From contig NZ_BBQI01000073.1 of the NCBI RefSeq assembly GCF_001652915.1, forward strand, positions 1 through 64,000: a stretch of DNA of 64,000 nt. Reading direction: 5' to 3'. The translations under genes and the position numbers were made by a program. Positions 49,001 to 55,788 of the stretch are shown here, in pieces. The first letter of the stretch is position 1, and each line of letters begins with the position of its first letter. The stretch is from Cupriavidus sp. D384. Lineage in GTDB: Bacteria; Pseudomonadota; Gammaproteobacteria; Burkholderiales; Burkholderiaceae. The notes beneath the pieces were generated by a model that was not told the DNA's origin, ran no database searches, and worked only from the letters and a program-made list of their open reading frames with translations.

Positions 49001-49199
49001 CACGTCGGCTCGCGTGGCCGACCTCAGCGTGGTCAGCAAGGAACAGGCGCTGTGGGCTGGCCTGGGCATCGGTGCATCGATGAACTGGAATGACGACCGC
49101 TACACGGTCTATGGCGAACTGCTGGCGCGCACCAGCGTGCAGAACTTCGGCGACAGCAATGCGATTGGCGCCAAGCTGGGCGTGCGCTACCGCTGGTGA
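46098..49199 (+). CDS. Large autotransporter (type Va) with Gly/Ser/Thr-rich passenger
   Basis: 1033 residues. Signal peptide with an extended N-region (MKTHFCRGMRQGG...) ending near GASA. The passenger begins EYLVSNEAELRAALGAA, then a beta-helix with repeated NNGSITGG/NSGSI(K)GG ladders (about residues 155-265), PATR-type autotransporter-associated repeats (STWALIGAGTVTTPWTVDQGTLQIGNGGTSG; about 435-560), a junction, and a C-terminal beta-barrel (about 760-1033) ending GVRYRW. A surface or secreted adhesin-like product is likely. The region near residues 155-265 is low-complexity DNA that may recombine. Confidence 0.92.
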   Translation: MKTHFCRGMRQGGVRAPQVSSITLAVALLFPVGASAAEYLVSNEAELRAALGAAMTDGDPTATIRFTADITITTPGTSTFNSPVKPVTFDTQGFALIRNTGAAGFTFTAASPRTFNGTYIGGTAAQGGIGLTLLGPGAQATINGTVTGGDSTGALNSGGVGVSANGAALTLLNNGSITGGASTTAGASGGAGVSVTVAGAGSTVINNGSITGGAATAAASGGGTGVAVAGAGTSVINSGSIKGGDGSGYNANSSSLSTGVLLNAGTSLTNSATGVITGGNGSGGMAGAGVTLGATGGNTVVNAGTIRGGADVSGGSGGGRAIRVANGTVSITNSGLMEAGAGNSAIYVQQNSILTIVNSGTIRAGSGYANAIEFGTANVPANSATLELQAGSNIIGNVVASGGVNDAFRLGGDTNAVFDVSAIGDTAQYRFFDTFTKTGASTWALIGAGTVTTPWTVDQGTLQIGNGGTSGSLASNVVVNSGATLAFNRSDTYTFGNLISGTGGVAQNGTGTTVLNTAQTYTGPTTVNLGTLAIDGSITSPVTVNAAGTLSGTGTIFGNVTNTGTVTPGGGSGVLTVAGNYIGNGGTVRVNTALGGDTSATGRLVVTGDTSGTSQVRVVNAGGAGALTSEGIKVIDVQGASNGTFTLAGDYTFQGQQAVVAGAYGYRLFKNGVATPNDGGWYLRSSLLDPAVVGAPAAAAAGPLLAPTVPLYEAYSSVLQRFNELGTMQQRVGNRSWSPNASVQAEQEAGKPIIGRGAWARVEGSNTHVDPITSTTSASYNVRMWKFEGGVDAPVVQNQSGTLVVGPTFHYGIANSSISSMFGNGAVDTTGYGFGGTATWYGNNGAYVDARATVTWYDTDIRSSTLGTKLANGNRGSGVATSVEAGHQLALGGNWSITPQAQLAWSQVRFDAFTDQYGANVSRDNGNSLVSRLGVSLDHETKWTAANGKTQRSHIYGITNLYYDFLHGTSARVADLSVVSKEQALWAGLGIGASMNWNDDRYTVYGELLARTSVQNFGDSNAIGAKLGVRYRW

Positions 49200-49220
49200 A
49201 GCGCGGCTGCGTGTGAAGTA

Positions 49221-49252
49221 CCGGGAAGACGCCAGCCGCTGCGTCTTCCCGG
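49221..49252. terminator. 12-bp perfect hairpin between convergent genes
   Basis: CCGGGAAGACGC / GCGTCTTCCCGG with an 8-base loop, between the autotransporter and the oppositely directed MFS gene. It may end both transcripts; no T-run. Confidence 0.65.
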
Positions 49253-49278
49253 CCTGATCGGGACGTTTGATCAGGACA

Positions 49279-50595
49279 TCAGGCTGGCACCTGCGTCCCG
49301 CCCCTCTCCTCTGCAAAGGCGCGTTTCGACGCCGCCACATGGTTCGCAAACACCGGCCTCAGCACCGTAAAGGCCAGGAACGCGGCCAGCAGGTCCATTG
49401 TCGCCACGGTATAGAGCACCGTCGACCACGTACCGGTGGCTTCCATCATCAGGTTGCCGATGGGCACGAACAGCGCGCCGATACCCTTGGCCGTGTAGAG
49501 CACCCCGTAGATCTTGCCGATATGCTTGGTGCCGAACGCGTCGCCGGCCAGCGCCGAGAACAGCGAGTAGACCTCGCCCCACGCCAGGAACACCACGCCC
49601 GACAGGATCAGGAACGCGTACGGATTGCTGCCGAAGTAGCCCAGCGCGATGATCCCGATGCCTTCCAGCGAGAACGCGATCACCATCGTCTTCTCTCGCC
49701 CGATGTTGTCCGAGATCCAGCCGAACAGTGGCCGCGAGATACCGTTCATCACGCGGTCGAGCATCAGCGCAAGCGGCAGCGCGGCCATCGTGAAGAAGTA
49801 CAGGTCGACCTTGAACTCCTTGACGCCCAGGTCCTTGGCGATCACGCCAAGCTGCGCCACGGCCATCATGCCGCCGGTAACCACCAGCACGAACATCACC
49901 AGCATCAGCCAGAACAGCTTGGTAGCCAGCGCCTCGCGCAGGGTGTAGTCGCGCGTGGACTGGTAGATCTTGCTCGACGCCTTCACTTCGTTGGCCTGCG
50001 GTGCGCGCAGGAACCATGCAGCCATGAACGCCAGCGCGCCCTGCAGGATGCCGAAGAACATGAACGTGTGCTGGAAGCCCTGCGACTCGATCATCGCGGC
50101 GATCGGCAGGATGGTGGCTGCCGAGCCGGCACCGTAGCCGCCCGCCGTCAGACCCACGGCCAGCCCGCGGCGATCCGGGAACCACTTGATCGCGTTGTTG
50201 ATACAGGTGGCATAGATCGACCCCACGCCCAGCCCGCCTACCGCCGCGCCCACGTAGAACCCCATCAGCGTGGTGGCCTGCGAATTGATCACCCAGGCGA
50301 AGCCAATGAAAAGTGCGCCGAACGCCACCATCAACCGTGGCCCGAATTTATCGATGAAATAACCCTCGATCGGGGCCAGCCAAGTCTGCACCAGCACAAA
50401 GATCGTAAAGGCAATCTGGATATTGGCGCGTGACCAGCCAAAGGTGTCCTGGATTTCCGGCACAAACAGCGTCCAGGCGTACTGGATATTCGCGGTAGCG
50501 ATCATGCAGACTACGCCAACCAGCAACTGTAACCAGCGTTTTTTGTCGGAAACCTGTGGATTGGGGCGCAATGCCCCGGTCGGTGCGTGAGTCAT
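49279..50595 (-). CDS. Oxalate/formate antiporter-family MFS transporter
   Basis: 438 residues from ATG 50595, with GGGAGCGC upstream and an ATGA overlap with a 33-codon frame before it. OFA-family marks: WLQLLVGVVCMIATANIQYAWTLFVPEI in helix 1, GFYVGAAVGGLGVGSIYATCINNAIKWFPDRRGLAVGLTAGGYGAGSA, and VMNGISRPLFGWISDNIGRE in loop 8-9. OxlT exchanges oxalate for formate; other OFA members move other monocarboxylates, so the substrate stays open. It has an unusually long, palindrome-rich 5' region. Confidence 0.88.
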   Translation of the reverse strand: MTHAPTGALRPNPQVSDKKRWLQLLVGVVCMIATANIQYAWTLFVPEIQDTFGWSRANIQIAFTIFVLVQTWLAPIEGYFIDKFGPRLMVAFGALFIGFAWVINSQATTLMGFYVGAAVGGLGVGSIYATCINNAIKWFPDRRGLAVGLTAGGYGAGSAATILPIAAMIESQGFQHTFMFFGILQGALAFMAAWFLRAPQANEVKASSKIYQSTRDYTLREALATKLFWLMLVMFVLVVTGGMMAVAQLGVIAKDLGVKEFKVDLYFFTMAALPLALMLDRVMNGISRPLFGWISDNIGREKTMVIAFSLEGIGIIALGYFGSNPYAFLILSGVVFLAWGEVYSLFSALAGDAFGTKHIGKIYGVLYTAKGIGALFVPIGNLMMEATGTWSTVLYTVATMDLLAAFLAFTVLRPVFANHVAASKRAFAEERGGTQVPA

Positions 50596-50693
50596 TGCGC
50601 GCTCCCTGATGTCGTGGTTTGGTGTGCAATTCGTGGGGATGCGATTCGATACACGGGCACCGTGCGCTCGAATCGTAATGTCGTCGCCTGCAT
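50592..50693 (-). CDS. Candidate 33-residue leader peptide coupled to the MFS gene
   Basis: ATG at 50693 is preceded by a good AGGAGA. The frame (MQATTLRFERTVPVY...) ends in TGA overlapping the MFS ATG by 4 bp. It has no membrane segment and no recognised family. The coupling suggests a regulatory leader rather than a transporter subunit. Further upstream a five-codon frame (50868-50854, MQNE then stop) also follows a strong AGGAG, so the leader may carry two upstream frames. Confidence 0.45.
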   Translation of the reverse strand: MQATTLRFERTVPVYRIASPRIAHQTTTSGSAQ

Positions 50694-50903
50694 TTGCGTG
50701 TCTCCTGTGTCTTCGTTCTTGTTGTTTTTGGTCTTCCGGTTTCGCGTGTGAAACCCATTTGCGCAGGACCGCCATTGCTCAAACCACGAGTTGGTACCGA
50801 ATGCGCGCCGAAACCCTTGTGCAGCCTTGGTTTCCAGGCAGTTCACCGACCGGCTATTCGTTTTGCATCTGAAATCTCCTCGATATTAAAAATCACCGAA
50901 TGA

Positions 50904-51010
50904 ATTACACGTTTGTAATGTTCGATGCGATGTTGGATTACAAACCTGTAATGTTCAGCGTAATGTTCGCGTAATCCGGAACGCGATGGTTACAAGGTAT
51001 GTGATATACC
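50904..51010. promoter_or_regulatory. Operator array upstream of the OFA transporter
   Basis: Two perfect palindromes ATTACA-N4-TGTAAT at 50904-50919 and 50937-50952 (centres 33 bp apart), a third, partial one at 51267-51282 (ATTACA-N4-TGTCAG), and a different perfect inverted repeat GGTAT-N5-ATACC at 50996-51010. The word GTAATGTTC recurs at 50915, 50948 and 50960. The gap 50694-51550 has no convincing protein gene apart from the leader frames. Confidence 0.65.
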
Positions 51011-51131
51011 AACATAGTCAAGCGAAAGCAGGGAGAGGGTTTTCACCACCTCGAAAATCTCATTCATTACAGACACCAATGAAAAATCCCTTATTAATCA
51101 TGCCCGTGCATTCATGGGTCGAAAAATGGGC

Positions 51132-51246
51132 AAAAAAAAGCCCGCAGGCTAGCACAGGCGGGCGGAGGCGTGATGCGTGACACCAGTTCGCAACACGTAG
51201 GCTCTAGTTATAGGTGATCTTTTAACGTCTATTCGCAATCCAAGGG
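51132..51246 (-). ncRNA. Candidate minus-strand small RNA
   Basis: An intrinsic terminator for the minus strand (GCCCGC-N12-GCGGGC then eight T; 51163-51132) has no minus-strand gene before it. A possible promoter is CTGACA (51282-51277), 18 bp, ATTAAG (51258-51253), predicting a transcript of about 115 nt; a nearer TATAAC (51212-51207) is an alternative. The -35 overlaps the third ATTACA-type site, hinting at shared control with the OFA transporter. Confidence 0.45.
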
Positions 51247-51428
51247 TTTTCTCTTAATCGAAAAACATTACAATTTTGTCAGAATAATCGGCGCATCCGG
51301 AAAACCCCGTAAATCCACCCTATTCCGCCTGGCATATTGCGACGTAATTTCATCGTCACCCGACTTCATGTCGCCAATGTCTGTGTGGTGGACACAACGT
51401 GTCGGACACGGCGCACCGGCGCAGTTGT

Positions 51429-51475
51429 TTGACAGTCACCCGGGCTTTCTGTTACTAATAATGATTATCATTTAA
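51429..51475 (+). promoter_or_regulatory. Fur-controlled promoter
   Basis: TTGACA (51429-51434), then TACTAA (51453-51458) after 18 bp. A Fur box AATAATGATTATCATTTAA (51457-51475) matches 15 of 19 consensus bases and overlaps the -10 end. It is placed for iron-dependent repression of the sigma remnant and the DUF4198 gene. Confidence 0.82.
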
Positions 51476-51550
51476 ATGCCTTGATACAACTGCATGGCTG
51501 GCCGGGTACCGCGCACGGGGCTACGTAGTCGACCGATGACGGGCTAGATC

Positions 51551-51751
51551 ATGCGTACGCGAGGCTCCCTTTTCCCTTCGACCATCGAATCGCTTTACTG
51601 CGACCACCATTCATGGCTCAAGGGCTGGCTGCACCGGCGGCTGGGCAGTGCCGAACAGGCCGCCGACCTTGCACAAGACACCTTCGTGCGCCTGCTCAAC
51701 AGCGAATGCTGGGCCCGCCACGCTCCGGATCGTTCCCGCTCGACGACCTGA
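51551..51751 (+). pseudogene. Truncated FecI-like ECF sigma factor
   Basis: 66 codons. Residues 10-50 (STIESLYCDHHSWLKGWLHRR...EQAADLAQDTFVRLL) are the sigma-2 region of FecI-type iron-starvation sigma factors, which normally run to about 170 residues. After LLNSE the similarity ends, the frame becomes CWARHAPDRSRSTT and stops; regions 3-4, a fecR gene and a TonB receptor are missing. The Fur promoter is still in place. It looks like a deletion scar rather than a working sigma factor. Confidence 0.75.
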
Positions 51752-51830
51752 ACAAGGCGCTGCAGACCCCGCAACGAATTCCTTTCCGCACAGTTCGATT
51801 TCTGACGCCAACCGACGAGGCCTTCTCCCT

Positions 51831-52559
51831 ATGCACAAGACCATCTCCCTTGCCGCCGCCCTGCTTGCGCTGTCCGGCGCCGTGCAGGCACACCAGATCT
51901 GGATCGAACAACCGGCCGGCCAGCCGGCGTCGATCCGTTTCGGCGAATTTGGTGACAACCTGCGCGAGGTGTCGCCAGGCCTGCTCGACAAGTTCGGCGC
52001 GCCCACCGCCACGCTGCTGGCGGCCGGTGGCGACAAGACCGCGAACGGCGTGAAGACCGCCAACGGCTTCCAGCTGCCGTTCACGCTGGGCGAACGCGAT
52101 GCGCTGGTGGCCGAAGACGCCCGCTACCCGCTGCGCACGTTCAAGCGCGGCGATGCCGAGGTCACCAGCCGCTATTACCCGGCCGCGCGCTGGGTATCGG
52201 ATTTCACCGCCCAGCAGCCCAGGCTGACGCTCGACCTGGTACCGGCCGGTCAGCCCGGTGCCTTCAAGGCGTACTACCACGGCAAGCCACTGCCCAAGGC
52301 AAAGGTGGCGCTGGTGACGCAATCGGGCTGGGCCAGGGAAGGCCGCACCGACGATCAGGGGCTGGTGACGTTCGACATGCCGTGGAAAGGCATGTACGTC
52401 GCGGAAATCACGCACACCGACGCACAGCCGGGCGAGCGCCAGGGCGCAAGCGGCGTGGAGAAGTACACCACCACCAGCCATGTGACGTCGGTCACGTACG
52501 TCAAGCGCGACGGCATCGAACCGCTGCCGGCTGGCCCGGCAGCGACGCCGAACCAGTAA
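51831..52559 (+). CDS. DUF4198-family secreted protein
   Basis: 242 residues. Signal peptide MHKTISLAAALLALSGAVQA, and the predicted mature protein begins HQIWIEQ. DUF4198 proteins have Ig-like domains and occur with TonB receptors and nickel/cobalt uptake systems; their role is unsettled. Here the C-terminal half holds the conserved segments GKPLPKAKVALVTQSGWAREGRTDDQGLVTFDMPWKGMYV, as in carboxypeptidase-regulatory-like folds. It is driven, it seems, by the Fur promoter at 51429, consistent with a metal-acquisition role. An N-terminal His could be a metal ligand. Confidence 0.85.
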   Translation: MHKTISLAAALLALSGAVQAHQIWIEQPAGQPASIRFGEFGDNLREVSPGLLDKFGAPTATLLAAGGDKTANGVKTANGFQLPFTLGERDALVAEDARYPLRTFKRGDAEVTSRYYPAARWVSDFTAQQPRLTLDLVPAGQPGAFKAYYHGKPLPKAKVALVTQSGWAREGRTDDQGLVTFDMPWKGMYVAEITHTDAQPGERQGASGVEKYTTTSHVTSVTYVKRDGIEPLPAGPAATPNQ

Positions 52560-52568
52560 GCGTGGTAC

Positions 52569-52598
52569 AGCCCTCTCTCGCCCATGCGGGAGAGGGCT
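52569..52598. terminator. Intergenic hairpin after the DUF4198 gene
   Basis: AGCCCTCTCTCGC-CCAT-GCGGGAGAGGGCT, 13-bp stem with one T:G wobble. The same GC-rich 'gagagggc' hairpin type is common between convergent genes in related genomes. It lies between DUF4198 and the alpha/beta hydrolase gene. Confidence 0.6.
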
Positions 52599-52619
52599 CG
52601 CGAAGTCATCGCATTTTCT

Positions 52620-53432
52620 TTAGTTCTGCGCCTTCACCGTCTGCACCGCGTCCAGGATCACCTTCGCCACATCGGCGGGGCGCGATTGCTGCGGCACGTG
52701 GCTGGTCGGCAGCGTGGTCACCCTGGCGCCGATCCGCTTTGCCATCGCGCGCTCCAGGTCGGGCGGAATCATGCGGTCATTGGCGCTGACGATGTACCAC
52801 GACGGTCGGCTGGACCACGCCGCGACACTCGTTTTCTCGCCAAAAGCCTTGGCCTGGATCGGGCCCTGGGTCGCGGCCATCACGCGCGCCCGCGCGGCGG
52901 GCACGTCCTGCGCGAAATCGCTTGCCACGGCTTGCGGCGGCAGCGACAGGTAGCCATCCTTGTCCGCCACCAGCTTGCCGATGCCCGGTGCTGGCGGAAA
53001 CGCCTTGCCGGCTTCCTCGGTCGACTGTCCCGCTTCCGGCGCAAAGGCCGCCACGTAGACCAGCGCCGACACCTTGTCGCTGGCGCCCGCCTCGGTGATC
53101 ACCGTGCCGCCCCACGAATGTCCCACCAGCACCACCTTGCCCGGCTGGTTGTCGATGGCGCGGCGTGTGGCCGCCACATCGCCGGCCAGCGATTCCAGCC
53201 CGTTTTGCACGGCCTGCACCTTCACGCCCTTTGCCTGCAGCAGCGGAATGACGCGGGCCCAGTCCGAGCCGTCGGCAAAGGCGCCATGCACGATCACCAC
53301 GGTCGGCTGCTGCGTGTCAGCCGTACCAGCAGTGGCGGGGGCAGCCTGGGCGGCCACGCTGGTGGCCAGCCCCACGGCGGCCAGGGCCAGCGTTACGCTC
53401 GTAAGTTTGCGATCCTGTTTGCGATTCCACAT
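52620..53432 (-). CDS. Secreted alpha/beta hydrolase
   Basis: 270 residues with a signal peptide (LALAAVGLATSVAAQAA). The hydrolase fold has the oxyanion-hole segment HGAFADGSDW, nucleophile elbow GHSWGG (Ser), acid in SANDRMIPP and catalytic His in TSHVP. Close in layout to esterase/EstC-like proteins of soil bacteria (HGAFADGS, SWYIVSANDRMIPPDLER). The substrate is unknown. It is downstream of the hip genes and an intervening small membrane protein gene, 18 bp after the latter. Confidence 0.88.
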   Translation of the reverse strand: MWNRKQDRKLTSVTLALAAVGLATSVAAQAAPATAGTADTQQPTVVIVHGAFADGSDWARVIPLLQAKGVKVQAVQNGLESLAGDVAATRRAIDNQPGKVVLVGHSWGGTVITEAGASDKVSALVYVAAFAPEAGQSTEEAGKAFPPAPGIGKLVADKDGYLSLPPQAVASDFAQDVPAARARVMAATQGPIQAKAFGEKTSVAAWSSRPSWYIVSANDRMIPPDLERAMAKRIGARVTTLPTSHVPQQSRPADVAKVILDAVQTVKAQN

Positions 53433-53450
53433 GCGATTTCTCCAGCAAGA

Positions 53451-53621
53451 CTAGTTTTGGAAAGCCGGTCCGGGCTGCGCGGGGCGCGCAATCGCCAGCG
53501 CCACACAGGCGGTGGCCGTGGCGACGATGGCCGCCGCGAGCGTCAGTCCCTGGAGCGCACCAGGCGGCAACGACGAGAACACTGTCCTCGTCAGCTGCAA
53601 CGCGATGTTGATTCTTGACAT
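53451..53621 (-). CDS. Small single-pass membrane protein
   Basis: 56 residues from ATG 53621 (GGAG 7 bases upstream). One hydrophobic helix (GALQGLTLAAAIVATATACVALAIA) in the middle, a short basic/hydrophobic N-terminus and a Pro-rich tail. No known family. The close spacing suggests co-transcription with the hydrolase. Confidence 0.5.
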   Translation of the reverse strand: MSRINIALQLTRTVFSSLPPGALQGLTLAAAIVATATACVALAIARPAQPGPAFQN

Positions 53622-53795
53622 GTGGGGCTCCACCCAGACCGGTGATTGGCGGCGCACCGTGCGCGTTCGCCATGGAGCCTATTGGAAGGGTTGGACGTAT
53701 CGCGTCCGTGTGGCGCAAGCGGCCGTTCCGTGTGTCGACGTATCGATCGTCCGTCGTGATACAGAGCGGTACAAATCCCCGGGGCGGGAAAGCGC

Positions 53796-55118
53796 TCAGA
53801 GCCTGCGCGCCTGCGCACGCAGCCCGTCGAACACGCGCCCGGCCACGTCCTGCGGAAACGTTGCCGGCAGTTCGGCTGCCGTGGCGCCGATGGCTGGTTC
53901 GACGGCATCTTTCAGTTCGGCCAGGATCGCCTCGACGTCATCGGCAGGCAGGCCCACGCGGCGCCCCTGCTCCAGCCAGTGCCGGCGCATGATCTGCGCG
54001 ATGCGGTAGTGGTTCTGGGTGCCGCGCACGGCCATCGCCATGCGCGCCTTCTGCGGCGCCAGCTGGTTGGCGCCGCCGCCCATGATCGGGAATGCCGACA
54101 GCACGTCGTACAGCGGTGTCGACCAATAGCGGCCGCCCGGCCCGATCGACAGGCTGAAGTTCTTGGCGTGCCCGTCGGTGGCGGCCAGCAGCCAGAACAG
54201 AATCTGCGTCTTGAAGAAATTACGACGATCATGCGCCGGGGTTTCCGAAGCCGCCAGCACCCCCATGATCTCGGCGATGCCCGGCCCGCCGTCGGCCTGG
54301 TACTTCGATAGCGGCGACAGCCCCAGCGCCTGGCAGAAGTCCTCCTGCGGCAGGCGGATGATCCAGCTGCCATCGGGCGCCAGCCGCCGGTCGAACCGCT
54401 CCACCACCAGCACCTTCTGGTCCTCGAACGTCTCGATGGTGCAATCGGCAATCGGCAGGCCGAAATGCCCCACCATCCGTGCGCACAGCCATTCGTTTTC
54501 CACCGACGTGCGCATGTCCGCCCGCATGTTGCCGACCAGGCCCAGCGGCAGCTTGAGGATATGCGTGGTAGGCGTGCTGCCGTGCGGCAACAACCATTGG
54601 CCGCCGTGATGCAGCAATGCGGTCTTTTCCTGCGCGCCGGCAATCGACAGCCGCAGGTCGCCCTCGTCGTCGTGCTGACCCAGCGGCGCGCTGCGCGTGG
54701 CATCGCGCAGCAACCGCGCGATGGCCGCCTCATCCATTGGCGTGCCCGCGATGGTCCGCAACGCTTCGGGCTCGGCGCCTTCCGGCAGCAGTTGCAGCGC
54801 GCCAACGCAGTCGCGCCCCAGTGCAGCCAGCAGATCGAACGGGCCCGTGCCCTGGGTGCGATGGCGCTGCGCCAGGCGGCGGCGGATGGCATCGCTGTCG
54901 GGCAGCAGATTGTCGAAGTAGTCGGTGACCACGCCGCCGCGATACGGTGCCGCATCGGACCGGAACGGCAGCGACAGCGACAGCGGGCGGCCCTGGGCGC
55001 TGTCCATCCAGCCGGCATCGTAGGCGAACGACTCGCCGTCGGTGCCCCGTTCCCAGGTACCCGTCAGCCAGCCGTTCATCCAGACGCCAAGCCGGCGCCG
55101 GAGCGGACGCCGACCCAT
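53796..55118 (-). CDS. hipA: HipA-family serine/threonine kinase toxin
   Basis: 440 residues. N-terminal HipA_N domain (VWMNGWLTGTWERG... YFDNLLPDSDAIRRRLAQ), then the kinase-like domain: SIAGAQEKTALL (Gly-rich/activation-type segment near residue 160), FDRRLAPDGSWIIRLPQEDFCQALG and the catalytic TDGHAKNFS (HxDxxxxN-like). E. coli HipA phosphorylates glutamyl-tRNA synthetase and causes persistence; this protein keeps the main motifs. Its ATG overlaps the hipB stop by one base. Confidence 0.9.
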   Translation of the reverse strand: MGRRPLRRRLGVWMNGWLTGTWERGTDGESFAYDAGWMDSAQGRPLSLSLPFRSDAAPYRGGVVTDYFDNLLPDSDAIRRRLAQRHRTQGTGPFDLLAALGRDCVGALQLLPEGAEPEALRTIAGTPMDEAAIARLLRDATRSAPLGQHDDEGDLRLSIAGAQEKTALLHHGGQWLLPHGSTPTTHILKLPLGLVGNMRADMRTSVENEWLCARMVGHFGLPIADCTIETFEDQKVLVVERFDRRLAPDGSWIIRLPQEDFCQALGLSPLSKYQADGGPGIAEIMGVLAASETPAHDRRNFFKTQILFWLLAATDGHAKNFSLSIGPGGRYWSTPLYDVLSAFPIMGGGANQLAPQKARMAMAVRGTQNHYRIAQIMRRHWLEQGRRVGLPADDVEAILAELKDAVEPAIGATAAELPATFPQDVAGRVFDGLRAQARRL

Positions 55119-55519
55119 TACCAGTCTTCTCCCGAGCCCGGGTCAGGCTTTGGCTTGCGGCGGGCTGCCGTGCCGGCCGGCCTGGCAATTGCCTTGGCAG
55201 TGCCTGGCTTGCCGGCCTTGCCAGGTTTGGCGCGCCGGCCATTTGCGTCCCCGGCAGCATCTGCGGGGGACGCCGTGGTATCTGCGAGAGCCGCCGCGCC
55301 ACGCGGCGCCAATACCAGATCCACCTCCAGCGCCTGCAGCACGGCCAGTACGCGCGCCATGCTGGCGCGGCCCGGATTGGCCTCCAGGCGGGCGTAGCTT
55401 TGCTGGCTGACACCAAGGCGGGCGGCCACATCGGCCTGCGTCAGACCGCGCGACCTGCGAAATCCCTGCAATACCGGATTCAGCTGGGTCGGGATACGAA
55501 TGGGATATTGGGTGGTCAT
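55118..55519 (-). CDS. hipB: HipB-like XRE antitoxin with long basic tail
   Basis: 133 residues from ATG 55519. XRE helix-turn-helix: PVLQGFRRSRGLTQADVAARLGVSQQSYARLEANP; followed by LQALEVDLVLAPRG, typical of HipB. The C-terminal tail (about residues 82-133) is Ala/Pro/Lys/Arg-rich and unordered, longer than in E. coli HipB (88 residues); the tail may reach HipA or DNA. Promoter DNA upstream contains four regularly spaced operators. Confidence 0.88.
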   Translation of the reverse strand: MTTQYPIRIPTQLNPVLQGFRRSRGLTQADVAARLGVSQQSYARLEANPGRASMARVLAVLQALEVDLVLAPRGAAALADTTASPADAAGDANGRRAKPGKAGKPGTAKAIARPAGTAARRKPKPDPGSGEDW

Positions 55520-55550
55520 GGGGGCTGCACGCGCAACTCGGGGTTCAGGT

Positions 55551-55651
55551 TCACAACACATGGGTTGTAAATCCGTTTTACTACGTAAAGGTTGTATTTT
55601 CAAGTTACAACGTATAGGTTGTAAAACCGATTTACAACATATTGGTTGTAT
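55551..55651. promoter_or_regulatory. Four-operator array of hipBA
   Basis: Four 20-bp sites of consensus TTACAAC-N6-GTTGTAA start at 55551, 55578, 55605 and 55632, each exactly 27 bp apart. Arms: TCACAAC/GTTGTAA, TTACTAC/GTTGTAT, TTACAAC/GTTGTAA (perfect), TTACAAC/GTTGTAT. They begin 31 bp before the hipB ATG. Cooperative HipB(A) binding is the natural reading. Confidence 0.9.
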
Positions 55652-55788
55652 CGCACGACTGCGGGACTAGCTCCGGGTGCATCCGCGGTCGCCTCGCGCG
55701 TGGTGCCGTGCTACAGTCCGCCCCGGCGGCCCCAACCCCGGGCCGCCACGATTCGCACCCGACCCGACCCGACCCTGCCCCGCCGCCC

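Noticed and set aside
50986..51180. 64-codon + strand frame in the long gap
   Set aside because: No RBS, no family, and it runs through the palindromes and the minus-strand terminator.
53693..53707. GGACG-N5-CGTCC inverted repeat upstream of the small membrane protein
   Set aside because: Short arms in GC-rich DNA; expected by chance, and no promoter alignment supports it.
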